Assembly (NCBI GenBank): GCA_046155815.1
Contig: JBJXFY010000157.1
Coordinates: forward strand, 1-28,309
Direction: 5' to 3'
Origin: JBJXFY01 sp046155815
GTDB lineage: Bacteria > Verrucomicrobiota > Verrucomicrobiia > Limisphaerales > CAIMTB01
DNA length: 28,309 bases
In this document: positions 1-7,692 of the stretch, one piece after another
Position numbering within the stretch: the first letter of the stretch is position 1
Layout: each line of letters starts with the position of its first letter
Program-made: the position numbers and the translations under genes
Notes under the pieces: generated by a model
The model's database searches: none
Told to the model about the DNA's origin: nothing
What the model saw: only the letters and a program-made list of their open reading frames with translations

Positions 1-168
1 GGACTCTACGAGGTGACGTTGCGCTGGACGGGAAATCTTGTCAGCGATGGCGCCGTGTCCGCCGACGCAACCTTCGCCTTCACCGTCGTGCCCGAGCCGG
101 GCGCATATGCGGTGGCGTTCGGCGGGCCGGCGCTGGGCGGGGCCTGGCTGCGCCGCCGCCGGGCCTGA
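1..168 (+). CDS. PEP-CTERM sorting domain protein, C-terminal fragment
   Basis: The open frame enters from the left edge and ends in a TGA at 166-168, leaving 55 residues. The tail has the three PEP-CTERM parts: a V-P-E-P motif, a hydrophobic stretch rich in Ala and Gly, and a terminal Arg cluster (LRRRRA). Proteins with this tail are exported, then recognised by an exosortase in the inner membrane and delivered to the surface or EPS matrix. Just before the motif, the strand GLYEVTLRWTG followed by ATFAFTVV resembles the end of the choice-of-anchor M domain of the next gene (GIYRLTFQA ... TVFTFHV). The missing part is therefore probably a paralogue of that domain, though this is inference from a short stretch. 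A strong terminator follows at 204-231. Confidence 0.85.
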   Translation, partial: GLYEVTLRWTGNLVSDGAVSADATFAFTVVPEPGAYAVAFGGPALGGAWLRRRRA

Positions 169-203
169 GCCCGCTCTACCGGAAGTACGCCATCCATTCA
201 CCC

Positions 204-231
204 GGCCGCCCCCAGCGGGCGGCCCATTTTT
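204..231 (+). terminator. Rho-independent terminator after the PEP-CTERM gene
   Basis: An 8-bp perfect GC stem (GGCCGCCC at 204-211 and GGGCGGCC at 217-224) with a 5-base loop is followed by a T run at 227-231. It sits 36 bases after the stop of the first gene and only 10 bases before the ATG of the next one. It may therefore end the upstream transcript and also lie in the leader of the downstream gene. Confidence 0.75.
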
Positions 232-241
232 CTGCCACCGC

Positions 242-1327
242 ATGACTTCCTGGCTGTTCCGCCCCCTCGCCGCCGCCGCGCTGGTCGGCCTGCCGGGCCT
301 CGTCGCACCGGCGGCGGTGGAGACCAACCGCGTCTTCCTCGTCACCGAGCACGTGGACCTGCGCGTGGACTACAACCCGGCGCGTGCGAACGCCCTCACC
401 CTCCTCGCCCGCGACGAGGACCACCGCATGGACCACCCCGCCGCCGTGGCGGTGCTGGTGGCGGAGGCGGAGGCGGAGGTCACGCTGCCCGCCGACATCC
501 CGCCGCTCGGGCAGGCGGGCGATGCCCTCTGGGTGCTGCCCGCCACGCAGGATCCGAACCTCCTCTACCTTGGCTTCTCCGCGGAGCGGAATCCGGCCGG
601 GGTCTTTGACGGCCCGCTCACGGTCCGCCTCGTCGGGTTGGACGCGCCGGGCCACTTCTTCCTCTGGCAGAACACGCCGTCCGGTGACTTCCTCTTCCAG
701 ATGAACACCCGCGACGGCCTCGGCCCGGACGACGCGGTCGAAATCCCCGTCGGCGGCCACATCCACTACAACTGGGGCTTCACCACGAACGGCATCTACC
801 GGCTCACCTTCCAGGCCGGGGGCCGGCGCGTCGGCGAGACGACGAACATGGTCAGCGAGCCCACGGTGTTCACCTTCCACGTCCGCCCGCTGCCGCCGTC
901 GCCCTTCCAGCAGTGGCAGGCGCGGCACTGGCCGGGCGAGACGAACGTCACGGTCATCGGCCCGGCCGCCGACCCCGACGGCGACGCCACGCCCAACCTC
1001 TGGGAGTACGTGCAGGGCACGCCGCCCACCAACGCTTTCCCCACCTTCGGTCCTCAGCCTCAGATCGTCGTGTCGTCCACGGCACCGGTCCTCGCGGTGG
1101 TCGTCTTCCCCACGTTGGGCCTGCCGCCGGACGTCGCCTTCTGCCTCTGGACGGCGGACGACCTGACGGGGCCTTGGAGTCCGCGCCCTGCCGAGCCCAT
1201 CCTTGGGCCGCCGGACACGACGCCGGTGGGCGGGCTGCGCCAGGTCCTCCTGATTGATGCGGACCCGGTTGCGGATCATCCCCGCCGGTTCTACAAGACG
1301 GAAGCCATCCTGAAGGACCAGCCATGA
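242..1327 (+). CDS. choice-of-anchor M domain surface protein
   Basis: Predicted exported protein of 361 residues. The ATG at 242 is chosen because a Sec signal peptide starts there (TSWLFRPLAAAALVGLPGL, cleavage near APAA), although no Shine-Dalgarno is visible. Residues about 33-218 match the choice-of-anchor M (surface-anchored repeat) pattern: EHVDLRVDYN, then a 'G-D-x-x-W-V-L-P-x-T-Q-x-P' segment, LYLGF, a Gly/Phe strand (GHFFLWQ), DGL, HIHYNWGF and GIYRLTF. In Actinobacteria this domain occurs beside zinc/manganese ABC transporters, which suggests surface metal binding. The C-terminus is not PEP-CTERM. It has a thrombospondin-3-like DPDGD-x5-LWEY-x-x-GTPP segment near 242-260 and a DLTGPW ... 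RRFYK module at about 307-355. The stop overlaps the next start (ATGA), implying translational coupling. The exact function is inferred. Confidence 0.82.
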   Translation: MTSWLFRPLAAAALVGLPGLVAPAAVETNRVFLVTEHVDLRVDYNPARANALTLLARDEDHRMDHPAAVAVLVAEAEAEVTLPADIPPLGQAGDALWVLPATQDPNLLYLGFSAERNPAGVFDGPLTVRLVGLDAPGHFFLWQNTPSGDFLFQMNTRDGLGPDDAVEIPVGGHIHYNWGFTTNGIYRLTFQAGGRRVGETTNMVSEPTVFTFHVRPLPPSPFQQWQARHWPGETNVTVIGPAADPDGDATPNLWEYVQGTPPTNAFPTFGPQPQIVVSSTAPVLAVVVFPTLGLPPDVAFCLWTADDLTGPWSPRPAEPILGPPDTTPVGGLRQVLLIDADPVADHPRRFYKTEAILKDQP

Positions 1328-1800
1328 GAACCCGCCTCTTCGCCGCCCCGCTCGCCGCCGCCACCGCCCTGCTCCTCGCCGGCTGCGGCGAACACGACCA
1401 CGCCGGCCACGACCACGGCGGCGGCCACAGCCATGACTCGCTCCAGGGCGGCGTGGCCGTCGAGCTGGGCGACCACCAGTTTCAGCTCGACCTGCTTGCC
1501 GTGCCGGAGACCGGGCAGATCAAGGCCTTCATCATGGACGCGCACGTCGAAAACTTCGTGCGCGTGCCGCTGAAATCCTTCGACCTCGTGGTCGAGCCGG
1601 CCGGAGGCACGCCGCGCACGCTGACGCTCGAGGCGCAGGCCAACGCCGCCTCCGGCGAGACCGTCGGCGACACCTCGGCCTTCCTCGGCACGGCCGACTG
1701 GCTGAAGGGCGTGACCAACTTCACCGCCATCCTCCCGCAGCTCGAAATCCGCGGGCAGGCCTTCCGCGGCGTCGCCATCCGCTACCCGAAGTCCAAGTGA
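1324..1800 (+). CDS. His-rich lipoprotein, probable metal-binding
   Basis: 158 residues. The ATG overlaps the preceding stop by four bases (ATGA), and an AAGGA sequence lies at 1313-1317, so this start has a ribosome site as well as coupling. A lipoprotein signal (LLLAGC, lipid-attachment Cys21) is followed at once by a histidine cluster with His24, 26, 29, 31, 35 and 37, interleaved with Asp and Gly. This layout resembles the His-rich loops of zinc, nickel or cobalt binding proteins. The remaining 120 residues look like a beta-rich extracytoplasmic domain that I do not recognise by name. Its place between a choice-of-anchor M protein and a DUF4198 protein supports a role in divalent metal capture or buffering at the envelope. 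The particular metal cannot be read from the sequence. Confidence 0.85.
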   Translation: MRTRLFAAPLAAATALLLAGCGEHDHAGHDHGGGHSHDSLQGGVAVELGDHQFQLDLLAVPETGQIKAFIMDAHVENFVRVPLKSFDLVVEPAGGTPRTLTLEAQANAASGETVGDTSAFLGTADWLKGVTNFTAILPQLEIRGQAFRGVAIRYPKSK

Positions 1801-1813
1801 TGCCGGCCGGCGG

Positions 1814-1832
1814 AAGGCCGGATTCCGGCCTT
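1814..1832. terminator. hairpin between convergent genes
   Basis: AAGGCCGG (1814-1821) and CCGGCCTT (1825-1832) form a perfect 8-bp stem around a 3-base loop. It lies between the stop at 1798-1800 and the convergent stop at 1831-1833, and it reads the same from both strands. There is no T run, so it may be a weak bidirectional terminator or an RNA 3' end stabiliser. Confidence 0.35.
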
Positions 1833-2643
1833 ACGGCACGGCGAACGTGCAGGCGGCCCAGAAGCTGTCCCAGTCCGCATCCTCCGCGCCCTCGACGCGC
1901 TGCATGTGCACGCCCCGGAGGAGCGAGAGGCCGCGTTCCTGCACGGTGAACGTGACCTCGCCCCGTTCGTCGCTGCGGGCGGACTGCCGCGCGACACGCG
2001 CCTCGGGGCGCTGCGCGAGTGTGACCAGGACGCCCGGCTGCGGACGGCCGTCCAGCAGCACGCGGGCGGACAGCGTCGCGCCGGGCTTCAGCTGCGCGGG
2101 CGACGTATCCGGCACGATCTCGAAGCGCTGGCCCTGCGGCCGCGTCGCGAGGTCATCCGGGCTTCCGGCCGCCTCGCCGGCGTGGAGGATGGCCTTGAGG
2201 TAGCGGCGGTAGCGCTCGCGTCCGGGGCGCGCCGCCTCGCCGGTGCGCCGGCGCTCGTCCCGAATGGCCTCCAGACCCTCTTCGCCGAGGTAGGTCTCGA
2301 ACTTCTCCGGCTCGAGCACCACGTAAAGCGGGCCGCGCTCCTGCAACAGCAGGTGCGTGCCGGACTGCCGCAGGGCGAGGCGCGGGGCCGGGCGCAGGCC
2401 GGGGCGGGCGGCAAGGCGCATATCGGTCGGGCCGGCGGCGGTCACGAGCTGCCAGCGCCGCAGGCTGTCGCCACCGAACGGCCGCTCCTCCTCCACGCCC
2501 AGCATCTGGCCGACGTACAGGTTGAGCTGCACCGGCTGTCCTACCGGCACCGCGAAACGGTCCGCCTCGATCCAGAAGTCGTGCCCGCGCGCGGTGAGCA
2601 CGGCGGCGAGGAGCACCAACAGAGTGAACGGACGACGCAGCAT
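1831..2643 (-). CDS. DUF4198 domain-containing exported protein
   Basis: 270 residues. The ATG at 2643 is preferred because it begins a clean signal peptide (LRRPFTLLVLLAAVLTARG). An upstream in-frame ATG at 2721 would bury it. The mature protein would start with His-Asp-Phe-Trp, a hallmark of DUF4198 (PF10670) proteins, followed by the first beta strand (VPVGQPVQLNLYVGQ). The C-terminal half contains an Ig-like segment (PGATLSARVLLDGRPQPGVLV and DERGEVTFTV), as expected for this family. DUF4198 was earlier described as a nickel-uptake component (NikM-like) and is often found with metal or TonB-dependent uptake genes. An N-terminal His in the mature protein is compatible with metal ligation. 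It converges on the His-rich lipoprotein gene with a 30-base gap. The function beyond 'envelope, metal-associated' is inferred. Confidence 0.82.
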   Translation of the reverse strand: MLRRPFTLLVLLAAVLTARGHDFWIEADRFAVPVGQPVQLNLYVGQMLGVEEERPFGGDSLRRWQLVTAAGPTDMRLAARPGLRPAPRLALRQSGTHLLLQERGPLYVVLEPEKFETYLGEEGLEAIRDERRRTGEAARPGRERYRRYLKAILHAGEAAGSPDDLATRPQGQRFEIVPDTSPAQLKPGATLSARVLLDGRPQPGVLVTLAQRPEARVARQSARSDERGEVTFTVQERGLSLLRGVHMQRVEGAEDADWDSFWAACTFAVP

Positions 2644-2891
2644 GGACGGGACGATGGCCGCAGCGGGCGGGCGCGGGCAATCCCATGGAGCGATGAGGGT
2701 TGGGAACAGGCGGGTGATCATCGTGTCGTCTGTCAGTACGCCTCGAAGGTGAGGATGGATGCGGTGGGAACCGCGCCGCGCGCGGGCGCCGTCGTCCGGT
2801 CCGGCGGGGCAGGCGCCGGGCCGAGCCCGAGCGCGCGACCGGAGGGCAGCGGCCCGTTGAGGTGCGCCGTGTTTCCCGCCAACCTGCCAGC

Positions 2892-3695
2892 GTGGAACGC
2901 AACGCCCTGATCACCGGCGCGTCACGCGGCATCGGCCGCGGCATTGCGCTGTCGCTGGCCCCGCTGGGCTGGAACCTGCTGCTGAACTACGCCCGCAACG
3001 CCGACGCCGCGGCGCAGACCGCCGCCGATTGCGACGCCGCCGCCCGCGCGGCCGGCCGCGCGATCCGCGTGGTGACGCATCGTGCGGACATTTCCATCGC
3101 GGCGGAGCGCGAGGATCTGGCGGGCTTCGCGAAGGCGGCCTTCGGCCACGTGGACCTGCTGGTGAACAACGCCGGCATCGCCCCGGCCGTCCGCGCGGAC
3201 CTGCTCGACGCCACGGAAGAGAGCTTTGACCGGCTGCTGGCGACGAATCTCAAGGGGCCGTTCCTGCTCACGCAGCGCATCGCAAAAGGGATGCTCGAAG
3301 ACCGCGCCTGGCTCGAACCGGAGAAGCTGGCGCACCCGCGCGAGAAGATCGTGTTCATCTCCTCGATCAGCGCCTTCACCGCGTCGGTGAACCGCGGCGA
3401 CTACTGCGTCTCGAAGGCGGGCGTGGCGATGCTGGTGAAGCTCTTCGCCGCGCGGCTGGCGGAGCACGGCATCGGCGTCTTCGAGGTCCGGCCGGGCGTC
3501 ATCGCCACGGACATGACCGGGCCGGTGAAGGAGAAGTACGATGGCCTGATCGCCGGCGGCCTGACGCCGATCCGCCGCTGGGGCACGCCGGAGGACGTGG
3601 GCCGGGCGGTCGCGGCCATCGCAGAGGGCGCCTTCCCCTTCAGCACGGGCGAGGTGATCCACGTGGACGGCGGATTCCATCTGCGGACGCTGTAA
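2892..3695 (+). CDS. FabG-like short-chain dehydrogenase/reductase
   Basis: Classical SDR of 267 residues, probably a cytoplasmic NAD(P)H-dependent 3-oxoacyl or sugar/alcohol oxidoreductase. The GTG at 2892 puts the cofactor motif TGASRGIG at residues 8-15, the normal distance from the N-terminus. A GTG at 2862 would add ten residues and has a GGAGGG 15 bases upstream, so it remains possible. Also visible are the NNAG motif (LLVNNAGIA), the catalytic Ser158 in FISSIS, Tyr171 and Lys175 in Y-C-V-S-K, the PGVIATDM segment, and the C-terminal GEVIHVDGGFH typical of FabG-like enzymes. A short insertion (EPEKLAHPREK) precedes the Ser strand. Such proteins are often annotated as 3-ketoacyl-ACP reductase, but there are no fatty acid genes nearby, so the substrate is uncertain. 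It stands alone on this strand. Confidence 0.9.
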   Translation: MERNALITGASRGIGRGIALSLAPLGWNLLLNYARNADAAAQTAADCDAAARAAGRAIRVVTHRADISIAAEREDLAGFAKAAFGHVDLLVNNAGIAPAVRADLLDATEESFDRLLATNLKGPFLLTQRIAKGMLEDRAWLEPEKLAHPREKIVFISSISAFTASVNRGDYCVSKAGVAMLVKLFAARLAEHGIGVFEVRPGVIATDMTGPVKEKYDGLIAGGLTPIRRWGTPEDVGRAVAAIAEGAFPFSTGEVIHVDGGFHLRTL

Positions 3696-3783
3696 GACTT
3701 GAAGCGCTCCGCCGTGGGAGGGATGGAGGAACGACGGTCCCGTCGCGACGCCGGACCCGGCACGCCGGAGGCGCGCTCCCCGA

Positions 3784-4482
3784 TCAATCCAGGCGGCGCA
3801 CCCAGATGTTGCGGTAGCGGACGGGATTGCCGTGGTCCTGCAGGAAGATGGGGCCGGTGGGCGAAACGCCGGCGAACTTGGCGGCCGCGGTGGCGTCACC
3901 GGGGACGGGCGTGCGGTCCTGCACGAGCACGCCGTTGTGGAAGACGGTGAACGATCCGGGCATGACCTTGCCGTCCGCGCCGGGCTTCGGCGGATGGAAG
4001 ATGATGTCGTAGGCCTGCCATTCGCCGGGCCTGCGGCTGGCGTTCGCGAGCGGTGCGGCGTGGCCGTAGAACGCGCCGGCCTGGCCGTTCGGATAGGTCT
4101 TGTTCTGGAAGGAATCGAGCACCTGGATCTCGTACCGGCCCTGGAGATAGACGCCGCTGTTGCCGCGGCCCTGGCCCTCGCCCTTCACCTCGGCGGGCGC
4201 GGCCCATTCAAGATGGAGCTGAACGGCGCCGAACTCCTCCTTCGTCACGATGCCGCCGCCACGGACCTCGGCATGTCCATCCTCCACTTTCCATCCCGGA
4301 CCGCCGCCGCCCTCGCCCTTCCACGCAGAGAGGTCGCGGCCGTCAAACAGGACGATGGCGTCGGAAGGCGGCGCTCCCACGGTGGCACCCGGAGTGACGG
4401 CGCGCGGCTCCGGCTCGGCGGCGAACGCGCACGCCATGATCAGGGCGGAAGCGGCGGCCAGGTGGAACCGGGAGAAACTCAT
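3784..4482 (-). CDS. DUF1080 (3-keto-disaccharide hydrolase family) exported protein
   Basis: 232 residues with a Sec signal (SFSRFHLAAASALIMACAFA, cleavage near AFA/AE). The rest is one concanavalin-like jelly-roll of the DUF1080 family (PF06439). It shows the starting motif 'I-V-L-F-D-G-R-D-L-S-A-W', a GGGIVTKEEFGAVQLHLEW strand pair, RGNSGVYLQGRYEIQVLDS, the ACHA-like region (GAFYGHAAPLANASRRPGEWQ), and the closing GPIFLQDHGNPVRYRNIWVR. Members are abundant in Verrucomicrobiota and Planctomycetota, and some hydrolyse 3-keto-glycosides. It is the second gene of an operon: its start lies 10 bases after the stop of the PSD1 gene. No Shine-Dalgarno is present, so it is probably translated by coupling or leader-independent initiation. 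The substrate is not known. Confidence 0.93.
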   Translation of the reverse strand: MSFSRFHLAAASALIMACAFAAEPEPRAVTPGATVGAPPSDAIVLFDGRDLSAWKGEGGGGPGWKVEDGHAEVRGGGIVTKEEFGAVQLHLEWAAPAEVKGEGQGRGNSGVYLQGRYEIQVLDSFQNKTYPNGQAGAFYGHAAPLANASRRPGEWQAYDIIFHPPKPGADGKVMPGSFTVFHNGVLVQDRTPVPGDATAAAKFAGVSPTGPIFLQDHGNPVRYRNIWVRRLD

Positions 4483-4492
4483 GGCGGTAGGC

Positions 4493-7400
4493 TCAACCCT
4501 TCGTGACCGTCTCGTCGAGGTTCAGGATCGCGCTGGCGACCATCGTCCAGGCTGCGAGTTCGGCGGGTTCGAGCGCCTCGTCACGCGGCGACTCACCCAC
4601 GGCGAGCAGCTTGAGCGCGGAGGCGCGGTCGGCGGAGTAGTGGCGGCGCTGGGCTTCCAGCAACTCGGCGAGCGCGGCGGCCTCGGCGCTGCGGGGCAGG
4701 CGCGCGGTGGCGAGGCGGAAGGCGTAGGCGATGCGGTCGGCGTCGGTCCCCCGCTCGCGCAGCAGGCGCTCGGCCAGCTTGCGGGAAGCCTCGATGTAGG
4801 TGGGATCGTTCAGCAGGATGAGGGCCTGCAGCGGCGTGTTGGTACGTGGACGCCGGACCGAGCAGGTTTCGCGGTCGGGCGCGTCGAAGGTGCTCATCTG
4901 CGGCGGCGGCGAGCTGCGCTTGATGAAGGTGTACATCGAACGCCGGTAGAGGTCGCGGCCGGTGCTCTGCACGAAGAATTGCGCGGAGAAATTCCTCGAG
5001 TCCTCGCGCATGGAGAGCTCCTCCCATAAGCCGGGCGGCTGGTAGGGGGAGACGGACTTGCCGCCGATGTCGCCGTTGAGCAGGCCGCTGATCGCGAGGG
5101 CCTGGTCGCGGATGAACTCGGCCTGCAGGCGGAAGCGCGGGCCGCGGGCCAGCAGGCGGTTCTCCGGATCCTGCTCGTGCAGGTCCTCCGAGACGCGGGA
5201 GGACTGCCGGTAGGTGGCGCTGGTCATCATGAGGCGGTGCAGGTGCTTCAGGTCCCAGCCGCTTTCGATGAACTCGCGGGCCAGCCAGTCGAGCAGTTCC
5301 GGGTGGCTGGGCCAGTCGCCCTGCGAGCCGAAGTCCTCGGCCGACTTCACGAGGCCGGTGCCAAAGTGGAGCTGCCACATGCGGTTCACGATGACGCGGG
5401 CGGTGAGCGGGTGATCCGGCGCGACGAGCCAGCGCGCGAGCGCGAGGCGGTTGGCGGGCATGTCGGCGGGCAAGGGCGGCAGCGCGGCGGGTACTCCGGC
5501 CGTGACCTTGTCGCCCAGCTTGTCGTACTCGCCGCGCATCCGGACGAAGGTGTCGCGCGGCTTTTCCATCTCCCCCATCACCATCGTGGTGGGGATGGCG
5601 GCGTCGAGCTCGTCGCGCTGTCGGCGCAGGGCGCCGCGCTGCGCGGTCAACGCGCGGCTTTCGTCCAGCACCTCCTCGCGAAAGTGACGGCGCAGCTGGT
5701 CGCGCTGTTCGTCATTGCGCTGGTCCGGGGCCACGGCCAGCAGCTCGCGCACCGCCGCAGGAAGCGGTCGGAGGGCGGGCCCGGCCGGGGAGTCGGTGGT
5801 GGCAACGCGGAGGCGGCCGATCGCGTGCTGCGCGAAGGCGGAACGGAACTCGAGGCGCAGCGTCACCTCGGCGCCGGCCGGAAGGTCCAGGGGCTGGACC
5901 AGCTCGAGGACCGCGGTGTGCGTCCGGCCGGCGGCGGGCAGGATGCCCCAGCCGGTACCGGGGTCGGAATCCAGGACGCCGGCGACCGGAAACTCTCCCT
6001 GGCTGTGGCTGGCGGACGCGTGGGCCAGAGGGAGTTCGGGGCCGCTGCCGGCACGCAATGCGGCGCGTGACAGGAGGAAGTTGCCATTCTCCGAGCGGCC
6101 CGGGCCCTTGGCTTTCAGCGCGTCGTCGGCCAGTGCTTCGAGGCGGACGGCGGTGAGCCTCGATGACTTCGGGCGCAGGCGGAGGACATAGGTGTCCTGC
6201 GCAGGATTTCCGCCCTCGGCAGCGATCACGCCGTCATCGCGCAGGACCAGGTGCGAGCCGCCTTCAGAGTCAGCCGCGGCGATGGCCGGCGAGGCCCACT
6301 CGGTCAGGGCTGCGGAGGCGGCGGCCTCCCACGACTGCTGGGCGGCGTCCCAGACGGCGTCCGGCTCGCGCAGGCGGCGATCAAGCGGCTCAAGCTCACC
6401 GTTGAGCCGGGCCAGCTCGGCATCCTGCTCCGGCGTCGTCAGCTTGAGCGTCGGGGAGGCGTTGCCCCGGTTGCCGTCAAGGCCGCTCTCGGGGACCTGG
6501 TTGAAAAAGGCGAGGAAGCGGTAGTAATCCTGCTTCGAGAGGGGGTCGTACTTGTGATCGTGGCACTGCGCGCAGGCCATCGTGAGCCCGAGCCAGACCG
6601 TGGTGGTCGTGTTCACCCGGTCAACGAGGTAGGCGTAGTGGTACTCCTCGGCGATGGCACCGCCCTCGTAGTTGATCATGTGGTTGCGGTTGAAGCCGCT
6701 GGCGATCCGCTGGTCGCGCGTTGCTCCGGGCAGCAGGTCGCCGGCCAGCTGCTCCACGGTGAACTGGTCGAAGGGCTTGTTCTCGTTGAAGGCGCGGATC
6801 ACCCAGTCCCGCCAGGCCGTCATGTCGCGGCCGGAATCCAGATGGTAGCCATGGGTGTCCGCAAAGCGCGCCGCGTCCAGCCAGTCCACGGCCATCCGCT
6901 CGCCGTAGCGCGGCGAGTCGAGCAGCCGGTCTACGAGCCCTTCGTAGGCCTTGGGTGAGGCGTCATTGATGAAGGCGTCCACTTCCTCGATGGAAGGCGG
7001 CAGCCCGGTGAGGTCGAGGGCGGCTCGGCGGACGAGCGTGGCGCGGTCGGCTTCGGCCGAAGGTTGCAGGCCCCCCTTCTCGAGCCGGGAGAAAACGAAG
7101 GCGTCGATCGGGTTCCGGATCTCCAGTTTCCGGTTCTCGATCTTCGGATCCGGCGGACGAACCGGCGGGACGAGCGACCAGTGGGCTCGGTATTCGGCCC
7201 CTTCGGCGATCCAGCGCCGGAGCGTCTCAATCTGCGCCGGCGTGACCTTCTTGCCGGTCTCGGCGGGCGGCATGTGGTCATCTTCGTCCGCGGTGACAAG
7301 GCGCTTGATCAGCTCGCTGGCGTCCGGGTTGCCGGGAACGATGGCCGTCTCGCCGGACTTCGCGGGGGCGAGGGCGGACTCGCGAAGGTCGAGGCGCAGG

Positions 7401-7561
7401 CGGGCCTTGAGTGTTTTCTCGTCGGGCCCGTGGCAGGTGAAGCAGTTATCCGAAAGGATGGGGCGCACCTCGCGGTTGAAATCCACGCGGTCCGCGGCGC
7501 GGGCCGCAAGGGCGGCGGCGCCCAGCAGGCAGAGGGTGAGGGAGGCAGAGGCGCGCTTCAT
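4493..7561 (-). CDS. PSD1 / DUF1549-DUF1553 cytochrome-type exported protein
   Basis: 1,022 residues from the ATG at 7561, which begins a signal peptide (KRASASLTLCLLGAAALAARA). An upstream in-frame ATG would add 47 residues unlike a signal. Domains in order: a planctomycete-type cytochrome C segment (PSCyt1) with the heme motif C40-F-T-C-H44; DUF1549 (PSCyt2) from about residue 150, with the characteristic LTGLPPSIEEVDAF, 'YGERMAVDWLDAARFADTHGY' region and a second C-x-x-C-H (CAQCHDHKYDPLSK); a central beta-rich insert with coiled segments; and DUF1553 (PSD1) from about 720 (RWLVAPDHPLTARVIVNRMW, DWLAREFIESGWDLKHLHRL, NTPLQALILLNDP). This architecture is a PVC hallmark. The usual partner is a DUF1501 gene, but here the next gene is DUF1080. 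The role is unproven. A periplasmic electron-transfer function linked to sugar oxidation is a reasonable inference. Confidence 0.95.
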   Translation of the reverse strand: MKRASASLTLCLLGAAALAARAADRVDFNREVRPILSDNCFTCHGPDEKTLKARLRLDLRESALAPAKSGETAIVPGNPDASELIKRLVTADEDDHMPPAETGKKVTPAQIETLRRWIAEGAEYRAHWSLVPPVRPPDPKIENRKLEIRNPIDAFVFSRLEKGGLQPSAEADRATLVRRAALDLTGLPPSIEEVDAFINDASPKAYEGLVDRLLDSPRYGERMAVDWLDAARFADTHGYHLDSGRDMTAWRDWVIRAFNENKPFDQFTVEQLAGDLLPGATRDQRIASGFNRNHMINYEGGAIAEEYHYAYLVDRVNTTTTVWLGLTMACAQCHDHKYDPLSKQDYYRFLAFFNQVPESGLDGNRGNASPTLKLTTPEQDAELARLNGELEPLDRRLREPDAVWDAAQQSWEAAASAALTEWASPAIAAADSEGGSHLVLRDDGVIAAEGGNPAQDTYVLRLRPKSSRLTAVRLEALADDALKAKGPGRSENGNFLLSRAALRAGSGPELPLAHASASHSQGEFPVAGVLDSDPGTGWGILPAAGRTHTAVLELVQPLDLPAGAEVTLRLEFRSAFAQHAIGRLRVATTDSPAGPALRPLPAAVRELLAVAPDQRNDEQRDQLRRHFREEVLDESRALTAQRGALRRQRDELDAAIPTTMVMGEMEKPRDTFVRMRGEYDKLGDKVTAGVPAALPPLPADMPANRLALARWLVAPDHPLTARVIVNRMWQLHFGTGLVKSAEDFGSQGDWPSHPELLDWLAREFIESGWDLKHLHRLMMTSATYRQSSRVSEDLHEQDPENRLLARGPRFRLQAEFIRDQALAISGLLNGDIGGKSVSPYQPPGLWEELSMREDSRNFSAQFFVQSTGRDLYRRSMYTFIKRSSPPPQMSTFDAPDRETCSVRRPRTNTPLQALILLNDPTYIEASRKLAERLLRERGTDADRIAYAFRLATARLPRSAEAAALAELLEAQRRHYSADRASALKLLAVGESPRDEALEPAELAAWTMVASAILNLDETVTKG

Positions 7562-7658
7562 GAGTTCGACGGCAGGATAGGACTGACTCCACTGGCCTTC
7601 AACATCACGGGTGGACGCGGCGCGGGCGGAAAAATTCGGGCGGCGCGGACTGTCGCCT

Positions 7659-7687
7659 TGCCGGACTGAAGCCGTCCCGGTGTACTG
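7659..7687 (+). promoter_or_regulatory. possible sigma-70-type promoter for the lactonase gene
   Basis: TTGCCG at 7659-7664 and TGTACT at 7682-7687 are separated by 17 bases, each matching four or more of six consensus positions. The ATG is at 7693, so transcription from this site would start at or very near the initiation codon and give a leaderless mRNA. That agrees with the lack of a Shine-Dalgarno there. This rests on pattern matching only. Confidence 0.3.
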
Positions 7688-7692
7688 CCCCC

